This document shows positions 54,316 through 60,548 of a stretch of 60,548 nucleotides of DNA, in pieces. The notes under the pieces were generated by a model. That model was not told the DNA's origin. It saw only the letters and a program-made list of their open reading frames with translations, and made no database searches. The position numbers and the translations under genes are program-made. The DNA is from Halomonas colorata. Lineage in GTDB: Bacteria > Pseudomonadota > Gammaproteobacteria > Pseudomonadales > Halomonadaceae. The stretch is from assembly GCF_014897985.1 (NCBI RefSeq), contig NZ_JABUZA010000028.1, positions 1 through 60,548 on the forward strand, given 5' to 3'. Position 1 is the stretch's first letter. Every line of letters starts with the position of its first letter.

Positions 54316-56364
54316 TTACCAGCGGTAGCTGACGCTGCCGATCACGCTGCGCGATTCCCCGAAGTAGCACCAGTAGTCGCAGCTGGCTACATACTCTTTG
54401 TCGGTCAGGTTGTTGACGTTGAGCTGAGCCTGCCAGTTATCAAGAAACTCATAGCCGATCATGGCATCGGCCAGGGTAAAGCTGCCCACCTGGATATCGC
54501 CATCCACGCTTTCACCTACGTAGCGCACGCCGCCACCCAGGGTCACGCCATCCAGCGCGCCACCGGTAAAGGCGTAGTCCAGCCAGGTAGATGCCTGGTG
54601 ACGCGGAATCAGGCTGGCGCGCTGGTCATCTTCCAGGCGCGAATCGGTATAGGTATAGGCCGCAGTGACTTTCAAGTCATCGGTGACGTAGCCTACCCCT
54701 TCCAGCTCAAAGCCCTGGGAGGTGCGCTCGCCTTCCTGCACCTGGAAACCGGCCGGTGAAGTTACCAGCGTGTTGCTCTCCTCCAGATCGAACACCGCGG
54801 CGGTCACGTAGCCATCCCAGCCGATGGGCGCATACTTCACACCCGCTTCCCACTGGCGGCCTTCACGCGGGTCATAAAGATTGCCTGCGCTATCGGACTG
54901 AGCAATCGGCTCGAACGATTCGGTGTAGCTGACGTAAGGGTTGATGCCGTTCTCACCCAGATACATAACCCCGCCAGACCAGGAGAGCTGATTATCGTCA
55001 GAGCGCTCGGAGGTGCCCGCAGTTACATTGGTGTTCTCGGTCTCGGCATGGTCGTAGCGCACACCGCCCAGCAGCACCCAGCGGTCATCCAGGCGCAGCT
55101 GGTTTTGCAGGTAAACGCCGGTCTGCTCTTTGTCGATATGCCGCTCGACCAAGTCTTCATCGGCAAACGGGGTGTAGTTGCCGTAGGTGGGCGTGAAGAT
55201 ATCGATCGGCGCGCCAAAGGCGTAGTCGTCGCCCTCCTGGCCCTTGAGGCCCAGGTTCTGGTAATCGACGCCCACCAGCAGGGTATTTTCGGTGCGTTCG
55301 GTGTACCAGTTGCCTACGAAGCGGTTATCCACCGTCCAGCTATCGGCCTTGCCATCGCGCAGCGTCAAACCACGGGAAGCGCGCCGGTCATCCACCATGG
55401 AGAGCGCGTAGGTACTGCGCAGTTCCAGGTCGAGTTCGCTGTAGCGCAAATCCTGTTCGAACGCCCAGGTGTCGTTGACCTGATGGCGCAGCTCGTAGCC
55501 TAGCCCCCATTGGGTGCGCTTGTTGCGGTCATAATCAGGCTCGCTAACGTTGGACTGCGGGCTGACCCGGCCAAAGGGCGTATCCTGGATGCTGCCGTAG
55601 GGCAGCTTGAAGCCATTGACGGGCACGCCGTCGTCCTTCTGCACGCTGGCCAGGAAGGTAACGCTGGTATCTTCACTGACATCCACCGCCAGACTGGGCG
55701 CAAAGTAGTAGCGCTCGTTATCGGTGTTATCCAGATCGCCGTCGCGCTCTTTATACATGCCCACCACGCGGTAGCGAACATCATCTGATTCGCCTACCGG
55801 CCCGCTGGTATCCACGCCTATTTGGCGATGGTTGCGGTTACCCATCTGCAAGTTCACGTTGCCCTGGGGCGTATCGGTCGGGCGTTTGCTCACCGCGTTG
55901 ATCAAGCCACCGGGAGGCGCCTCGCCGTAAAGAATCGAAGACGGCCCTTTGAATACATCAATCCGCTCAAGGCCGTAAGGCTCCGGCAGCCACTGATAGA
56001 AGCCTTCGCGATAGATACGCAGGCCATCCTGGTAGGTGGATTGATCAAACCCGCGCACCTTGAACCAGTCGGTATCATTATCGCTGCCGTAATGGCCGGC
56101 CAGCACCCCCGCGCGGTAGCGGAAGGTTTCATCCAGCTGCTGCACGTTGCGAGTTTCAAGCTCTTCACGGTCAACGCTTGAAACCGGGCGCGGCGTTTCC
56201 ACCAGCGGGGCGTCCACTTTCAAGGCCGTGCCGACCACGACAACGGTATCGTTATTGACCGTCTCCTGAGCGCTGGCGGTGGCGCATACAAGAACGGCGG
56301 TGACAGGAATCAACGCGGCAATGGAACGCGCCAGGGGGCGGCGCACAAACGGTAAAGACGGCAT
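54316..56364 (-). CDS. TonB-dependent siderophore receptor (FhuA-like), second
   Basis: This 682-residue outer-membrane receptor has a signal peptide (ALIPVTAVLVCATASA, ending about residue 33) and a TonB-box-like NDTVVVVG. The plug has LVETPRPVSSVDREELETRN and VFKGPSSILYGEAPPGGLIN (about residues 136-155). The barrel ends in GSVSYRW with terminal Trp. LNVNNLTDKEYVASCDYWCY near the end matches the same C-terminal motif as the receptor at 47547-49664. ATG 56364 is used; a GTG three codons earlier is possible. The sequence TGATAATCGTTGTGATTTAT upstream (56415-56434) may be a weak Fur box. It is divergent to comM. Confidence 0.85.
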   Translation of the reverse strand: MPSLPFVRRPLARSIAALIPVTAVLVCATASAQETVNNDTVVVVGTALKVDAPLVETPRPVSSVDREELETRNVQQLDETFRYRAGVLAGHYGSDNDTDWFKVRGFDQSTYQDGLRIYREGFYQWLPEPYGLERIDVFKGPSSILYGEAPPGGLINAVSKRPTDTPQGNVNLQMGNRNHRQIGVDTSGPVGESDDVRYRVVGMYKERDGDLDNTDNERYYFAPSLAVDVSEDTSVTFLASVQKDDGVPVNGFKLPYGSIQDTPFGRVSPQSNVSEPDYDRNKRTQWGLGYELRHQVNDTWAFEQDLRYSELDLELRSTYALSMVDDRRASRGLTLRDGKADSWTVDNRFVGNWYTERTENTLLVGVDYQNLGLKGQEGDDYAFGAPIDIFTPTYGNYTPFADEDLVERHIDKEQTGVYLQNQLRLDDRWVLLGGVRYDHAETENTNVTAGTSERSDDNQLSWSGGVMYLGENGINPYVSYTESFEPIAQSDSAGNLYDPREGRQWEAGVKYAPIGWDGYVTAAVFDLEESNTLVTSPAGFQVQEGERTSQGFELEGVGYVTDDLKVTAAYTYTDSRLEDDQRASLIPRHQASTWLDYAFTGGALDGVTLGGGVRYVGESVDGDIQVGSFTLADAMIGYEFLDNWQAQLNVNNLTDKEYVASCDYWCYFGESRSVIGSVSYRW

Positions 56365-56414
56365 GTTGAGCACTCGGTTTGGTTAGGAGCAGAGGGGCAG
56401 AGAATCTTTTTTTA

Positions 56415-56434
56415 GTGATAATCGTTGTGATTTA
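56415..56434. promoter_or_regulatory. Possible Fur box between the receptor gene and comM
   Basis: TGATAATCGTTGTGATTTAT contains a full GATAAT half and a degenerate second half of the Fur consensus. It lies about 55 bases before the receptor start on the minus strand. The match is partial. Confidence 0.4.
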
Positions 56435-56522
56435 TATTCACTATACCGCCGCCAGCCCTGCGCTATCAACGTCTACTTAAATAAGTTAAGTTAGGGTTAA
56501 GTAAACCTAGCGAGGAAGCACA

Positions 56523-57371
56523 ATGACATTGGCCATTGTTGCCACGCGCGCAGGCGTGGGGTTAGACGCACCGGCGGTGCATGTAGAAGTACACCTGGCC
56601 AACGGCTTACCGGGGCTGACGCTGGTGGGCCTGCCTGAAACCGCCGTGAAAGAGAGCCGCGAACGGGTGCGCAGCGCCCTGGTCAACGCTGGGTTTGATT
56701 TCCCCAACACTCGACGGATTACGCTGAACCTCGCACCCGCGGACCTCCCCAAGGAAGGCGGCCGGTTTGATCTGCCCATCGCATTGGGGATTCTGGCCGC
56801 CTCGGGCCAGATTCCAGTGGAGACGCTGGAAGGCATGGAGTGCGCGGGCGAGCTGGCACTGGATGGCAAGCTGCGCGCCGTACACGGCATTCTGCCCTTT
56901 GCTCTGGCAACGCGCCGGTCTGGAAAAGCGCTGATCATTCCCCGCGAATGCGCCGATGAAGCCGCGCTGGCGGGCGACTTGCCGGTGCTGCCGGCCGATA
57001 CGCTTTGGCAGGTTGTCGCTCACCTGCTCGGCCAGGAAAAAATTCCGCCCCACCGCTTGCCTGCTTCTGTCAAGACCACCACGCCGATGGCCGATCTGGC
57101 CGATGTGCGCGGCCAGCAGCAGGCACGCCGGGCGCTTGAAGTGGCCGCTGCGGGTGGGCACAACCTTTTGTTCGCTGGCCCGCCAGGCACCGGCAAGACC
57201 ATGCTCGCCAGCCGCCTGCCGGGCATTCTGCCGCCGCTTTCTGAAGAGGATGCGTTAGCGGTAGCCGCCGTGCGTTCGGTATGTGGATTACCCCTGGATG
57301 CCGACTGGGGCAAGCGTCCGTTTCGTCAACCGCACCACAGTGCCAGTGCTGCCGCGTTAGTGGGCGGTGGC
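56523..57371 (+). pseudogene. comM: comM (YifB) 5' part, interrupted by a mobile element
   Basis: This is the first 283 codons of ComM, an AAA+ hexameric helicase that speeds branch migration in natural transformation. The N-terminal LonC-like domain starts LAIVATRAGVGLDAPAVHVE and includes LVGLPETAVKESRERVRSAL. Walker A GPPGTGKT is at 219-226. Homology ends at HHSASAAALVGGG, just before the conserved PGEISLAH segment. The frame then runs as unrelated sequence to a TAG at 57438. About 220 residues including Walker B and the C-terminus are missing. The break coincides with a TGT sequence that looks like a transposon end. comM is a known target for AbaR/Tn6022-type and other Tn7-like elements. 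Confidence 0.92.
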
Positions 57372-57380
57372 TGTCACTTT

Positions 57381-57420
57381 CAACAATTGTTGCGACTAAA
57401 CAATAATTACTGCGACAATC
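57381..57420 (+). repeat. Repeated motifs at the presumed transposon end
   Basis: A 12-base perfect palindrome CAACAATTGTTG overlaps the first of two TGCGAC copies spaced by twenty bases (57391 and 57411). Spaced repeats of this size near a TGT end are typical TnsB-type binding sites. Confidence 0.5.
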
Positions 57421-57451
57421 TCTATTTTGAGTTTACATAGGGCGCGCCCTT

Positions 57452-59209
57452 GTGACGGTTTCACTCAAACAATGCAGAACCTTTAGCTTTTCAGACGGCA
57501 CTCTCAAAGACGAAGCTGAACGCTTGGTCGTTTGGTGGTATGGGCCTATCGAAAAAAATACCCGCGCAGAAAGCGTCCCTAAGATTTATGTGTTTTTCAA
57601 ACCCATTGATAAGAATAACAATTTAGGGAATGTGATTGAGCGAACGACGGTCTTAACACATGTCGGGCTATTGAGGATCGGTTCCGTCTGGGAAAAGGGG
57701 GTGAGCAACTCTCGCATCGCGTTTGATGAGAGAACATTCCCCGTTTCATTCTCTCCAGGGGGCTGGCGGATTGTTTCTCTAGATGACTTACGCAAAGCAG
57801 GGCGCAGCCTCTATACCTCCTTTCATGATGAATACTATTTGCCACTGGACAGAAAACAAAGATCGTACCTGATCGAATTTGACCTTCCAGATGGCAAACA
57901 CTTACTAATCCCTTGCACAGAATTTTTTACTCGCGTTTACGGCCGCTCTTCTGAAATCAAGCGGGTGCTCGCTACTTACCCTTGGGAAGAAGTTAAAGAA
58001 CGTCTTTATCGACCGCTTAATACGCCTGCATCCCCAGGTACGTGGCCTGTCAAATTTACGTATCGTGTTCATAAACACGATGCCATCTTGCTAGCGCATA
58101 TGCTGTACGATCCCTATGCTGAACAGGCTGCCAGAAGCATTTATTCACAGATTGAAGCCCGCTTCCCCGCAGATAGGATACTTTTTGAGGCCACGCCTTG
58201 GTTCCAGGGAAGCGGGGAACTCTCTGTTTCTGGCGTTCCGATTGATGGTGGCAACGCATTTCTAGGGTTGCAGATATTAGGCTGCACACAGCCCGATGGT
58301 GCCACGATCCATCGTGAAAGAGAGAAATCAGCGACAGTACCCGCCACCGATGGCGATGATGCTCCCACTCAATTCCCTTATCATCAGCTTCAAGACATTC
58401 CCGATGTCATTGACCTGACGGATGATGAAGAGCCCGACCATGGCTCTTCTTGGCTAGACCTTACTGAAGACGAATTCGTTATTTTGGGTAAGCCTCGCGC
58501 TGTCTTGGATAAGCGCTATACCCGGAAAAACGTGCCCGATACACGAGGCGTTCCCGTTCCTGGCGACGAAACGATTTTTTCCACCGGAGAGCCCTATGGG
58601 TCAGGGAAGGGAGTGGGACAAGCTTCTATTCACGCCCCCATTACACTGGAGTCGCAGGGCTTTCTACGTGATATGTGGAATGCGCTTCTCTATTTAAAAT
58701 CAGCCTATCCTAAAGCGATTCATAGCGTTAGCTGGTTTACCTTTGAAGACGGCTTCAGCACGTCCCCTGATCCTCGATTAATTAGCCTCGAACCCTTCGG
58801 TACAGACGATGAGGTAGAAACGTCCGTGGCCAATTGGGTCTATATGGATACTCAGACCAAGGTTCTTCGCGGGGTACTTGTCATCAAGGTGCATGTGTTA
58901 GGTCAAGCGCTTTATCTCATGGAACTTCAGCGACGCCCTCCGAAACCCAGAAATGGCGGTAGGGAGGAAGGGTCAAAACCTCCGTCCTACAAAGGTTTAG
59001 TGTTTACGTTGGATCACCAAGACAGCTTTGAACACTGGTTGCGCCAAGTGCTGTCTAACGTGCGGCACGTTGAAGGTGTCGTTCAAAAGCTCGTTCGTCA
59101 CTGCCCAGGATTCGCCGATACGTTCAAGCACCCGAAAGCCAAAAATGATAACGTTCCCGGCGAAGCTTCCGTGCTGAATGCCTTCAGCAAGGTCGGTATC
59201 ACACGTTGA
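57452..59209 (+). CDS. tnsE: TnsE-like transposition protein
   Basis: This 585-residue protein appears to be a distant relative of Tn7 TnsE, which steers transposition to replicating DNA through the sliding clamp. I compared it with Tn7 TnsE from memory. The order of segments agrees: LTHVGLLRIGSVWEKG near 69; IPCTEFFTRVYGRSSEIKRV near 152; the domain end WFQGSGELSVSGVPIDGGNA; an acidic low-complexity middle (DVIDLTDDEEPD); WLDLTEDEFVILGKPRAVLD; and the C-terminal ALYLMELQRRPPK and FKHPKAKND. Start is GTG 57452; the ribosome site is poor. It is the first gene inside the presumed element end and reads inward. Sequence identity is low, so the assignment needs a profile search. Confidence 0.6.
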   Translation: MTVSLKQCRTFSFSDGTLKDEAERLVVWWYGPIEKNTRAESVPKIYVFFKPIDKNNNLGNVIERTTVLTHVGLLRIGSVWEKGVSNSRIAFDERTFPVSFSPGGWRIVSLDDLRKAGRSLYTSFHDEYYLPLDRKQRSYLIEFDLPDGKHLLIPCTEFFTRVYGRSSEIKRVLATYPWEEVKERLYRPLNTPASPGTWPVKFTYRVHKHDAILLAHMLYDPYAEQAARSIYSQIEARFPADRILFEATPWFQGSGELSVSGVPIDGGNAFLGLQILGCTQPDGATIHREREKSATVPATDGDDAPTQFPYHQLQDIPDVIDLTDDEEPDHGSSWLDLTEDEFVILGKPRAVLDKRYTRKNVPDTRGVPVPGDETIFSTGEPYGSGKGVGQASIHAPITLESQGFLRDMWNALLYLKSAYPKAIHSVSWFTFEDGFSTSPDPRLISLEPFGTDDEVETSVANWVYMDTQTKVLRGVLVIKVHVLGQALYLMELQRRPPKPRNGGREEGSKPPSYKGLVFTLDHQDSFEHWLRQVLSNVRHVEGVVQKLVRHCPGFADTFKHPKAKNDNVPGEASVLNAFSKVGITR

Positions 59210-59291
59210 GATTTAGCCATGTATTAAGCGAGCAAAGCATGCCTTTGGTAACAACCAACTGATAAACACCTCAACTGAGTGAACGTAAATT

Positions 59292-60014
59292 ATGGGTGAA
59301 TTATACATCTCTCGTGTAGAGCAAGAGGCATTAAAAAAAATTGATTCAGATGAACTAAACTCGATAGTCAATGATTGCACTAGGGACGCACAAACAGGCG
59401 GGCTTTATCAATTTGGCTTAGAAGGCTGCGGCGTATATGTTTCAAACAAACTGAGAAGTTTCCAAAAGGCAGTTGATTCGCATAGCAGCGCGAAGTCTTC
59501 TAAAAAACGCGAAGAGACAGAGTACCAAATGCGGCGAGCAGCTGATGATCTGACACATGCGGTTCAGGATATGCAGGAGCGATTGAAAACAGAAGAGAGG
59601 GAGAAGCAATTATTTCTGATTGATGATTATACCACCCCCTTTTTCAATTTCAGTGGCAGCTTAGAAGTAAAACTAAGGTATCAGTGGCGCAAGAATACGG
59701 AAGATAATTGGATACATGGCATAATCACTTTTCAATATACTCCCGATCTTACCCCTGACTACAGAATACCATTACCTAAACGCAAACCGAGTGCTGCTAA
59801 GTTGGCTCAAGAGCGCCAAGAGAGGCTGAGACGCGAATGGGAACACCTAAAACTGCTAAGCCTCCACTCATTAAGAGATTTTTTTAGGGAAGGTGGAAAT
59901 GGCCATGACATACCTCTATGTTTCAAGGTTACTCCTGACTCCTACAGCCGTGGCCTCAATAATTTCAGTGCTATTTTTTGGCGTCAAAATCCTTCTCCAA
60001 ACCAAAAAAACTAG
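59292..60014 (+). CDS. Unknown coiled-coil protein of the Tn7-like element
   Basis: I do not recognise this 240-residue protein. It begins MGELYISRVEQEALKKIDSD. Residues about 55-108 are a charged helix (SSKKREETEYQMRRAADDLT, then DMQERLKTEEREKQ) likely to form a coiled coil. Residues about 110-155 look like beta strands (YTTPFFNFSGSLEVKLRYQW). A second basic helix (ERQERLRREWEHLKLLSL) lies near 176-194. There is no signal peptide or membrane helix. It is 82 bases after the TnsE-like gene, on the same strand, and much more AT-rich. It could be an element accessory protein or cargo such as a defence component; nothing decides. Confidence 0.6.
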   Translation: MGELYISRVEQEALKKIDSDELNSIVNDCTRDAQTGGLYQFGLEGCGVYVSNKLRSFQKAVDSHSSAKSSKKREETEYQMRRAADDLTHAVQDMQERLKTEEREKQLFLIDDYTTPFFNFSGSLEVKLRYQWRKNTEDNWIHGIITFQYTPDLTPDYRIPLPKRKPSAAKLAQERQERLRREWEHLKLLSLHSLRDFFREGGNGHDIPLCFKVTPDSYSRGLNNFSAIFWRQNPSPNQKN

Positions 60015-60256
60015 GCATTTTAAGACTATTAAATCTGCCAGCTTGCTTTTGGCAACCCAGCACAAAAGAAAACATTTCCCCAAGGGACACATTGTTATTA
60101 TTTATTCTTTAAAGCTTAACCAGGTGAAATTAAAACGAGATAACAACTTTTTGATTTGAAATACAACTTCTCTGAAAAGATTGGCTAATCGTATGCTTTC
60201 ACACGCTTAAAGCATCATAGCCCGACTTTAGGGTAGCAGGCTCCTCAGCTAAGACA

Positions 60257-60277
60257 CCCCCTACATAGCGTAGGGGG
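60257..60277. terminator. Hairpin after the unknown gene
   Basis: CCCCCTAC (60257-60264) and GTAGGGGG (60270-60277) form an eight-base-pair stem with a five-base loop. It lies between two convergent reading frames, so it may end transcription, though the T-run is poor. Confidence 0.45.
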
Positions 60278-60290
60278 CATGTTAATAACA

Positions 60291-60471
60291 TTATATATCG
60301 TGCATTCTTCCAGTTTGCCGTGATAAGCGCATAGCCTCGTGTTCCTCTAATGTTAAAAGCGTTTCAAGTAATTCTTTGGCTCTACGAATTTCAGCTTTGC
60401 CGATTAGGCTGCGATATAAACTGATGGCTTGCTCATGGAAATCTAGCACTTCTTTGCAGATAGCATCGGCC
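60291..60471 (-). pseudogene. Gene fragment truncated by the right-hand IS1380 copy
   Basis: On the minus strand a frame reads GADAICKEVLDFHEQAISLY, continues RSLIGKAEIRRAKELLETLL, and ends GRMHDI with TAA at 60293-60291. It is helical and looks like a genuine protein C-terminus. Towards its N-terminus it meets CCTAGCCCGGATTTCTCAC, the IS1380 terminal repeat, at 60472. Beyond that the frame soon hits a stop and no start codon exists. The insertion therefore seems to have removed its beginning from the visible sequence. I do not recognise the family. It may be another cargo gene of the Tn7-like element. Confidence 0.55.
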
Positions 60472-60548
60472 CCTAGCCCGGATTTCTCACAGGGTATAAA
60501 AGAAAGCGGCTGAAAGTGTTAACGTTTCAGGGCCTTACACCAAAAACC
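60472..60548 (+). mobile_element. IS1380-family element, left end
   Basis: CCTAGCCCGGATTTCTCAC at 60472-60490 matches the inverted repeat closing the IS1380 element at the window start. The remaining 58 bases would be the element's leader before a plus-strand transposase outside the window. The two copies have the same orientation. Confidence 0.6.

Larger units (their letters stand above)
57372..60548. mobile_element. Tn7-like element inserted in comM, one end and cargo side
   Basis: From 57372 the sequence is foreign to comM. It begins TGTCACTTTC, has the palindrome CAACAATTGTTG (57381-57392), and TGCGAC motifs at 57391 and 57411 exactly twenty bases apart. This fits the repeated transposase sites in Tn7-type ends. 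A TnsE-like gene and an unknown gene follow; the element continues beyond the window and carries a nested IS1380 copy from 60472. Neither the core transposase (TnsA/B/C, TniQ) nor the other end is visible, so boundaries and completeness are unproven. The target-site duplication cannot be checked here. Confidence 0.6.

Noticed and set aside
59893..60159. 88-codon frame with a hydrophobic N-terminus overlapping the unknown 240-residue gene
   Set aside because: The overlapping frame gives the more coherent protein end, and this one lacks a clear ribosome site.

Overview
The window looks like chromosome from a moderately halophilic gammaproteobacterium of the Halomonas type. This rests on gene content and order (glnK-amtB-ubiK-comM neighbourhood, fpr with a divergent FinR-type LysR gene, AapJQMP amino-acid transporter, FdhF/YdeP oxidoreductase) and on GC-rich coding DNA. 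No rRNA, tRNA or CRISPR was seen. An IS1380-type element is cut by each window edge: a transposase 3' end with its right inverted repeat at 1-718, and a left inverted repeat at 60472.

Bases 719-10237 are a type VI secretion (T6SS) cargo island read on the minus strand. The intact part is vgrG, a DUF2169 gene, a PAAR-like effector with a C-terminal LHH nuclease domain, and a SUKH immunity gene. Downstream lies debris: an IS5-type transposase remnant, a possible toxin tail, two PoNi-type immunity genes, another SUKH gene, a small putative immunity gene behind a vgrG fragment, and a second vgrG fragment cut by the IS1380 element. Immunity genes outlast their effectors here.

Bases 10441-43590 are mostly housekeeping and nutrient-sensing genes: an FdhF/YdeP molybdenum enzyme, djlA, a glutathione transferase, a TrhA-like membrane protein, a zinc alcohol dehydrogenase, ribA, hemE-speE, an amino-acid ABC transporter with two separately terminated binding proteins, a PhnDCEE phosphonate-type transporter, four tandem chemoreceptors under two sigma-28-like promoters, finR/fpr, and amtB flanked by two PII genes with a sigma-54-like promoter. 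ubiK follows.

Bases 44236-56522 hold an iron-acquisition block: three TonB-dependent receptors (one IutA-like), an AraC regulator, an orphan FhuD-like protein, soxR, a RidA protein, a TetR/MFS pair and a PrlF-YhaV toxin-antitoxin pair. In related bacteria ubiK and comM lie close together, so this block looks inserted.

comM (56523) is broken off after codon 283. The sequence then starts with TGT and carries spaced TGCGAC motifs. It is followed by a gene resembling Tn7 TnsE and by an unknown coiled-coil gene. I read this as one end of a Tn7-like transposon in comM, a known integration hotspot. Its core transposase genes would lie outside the window. An IS1380 copy is nested in it at the right edge.
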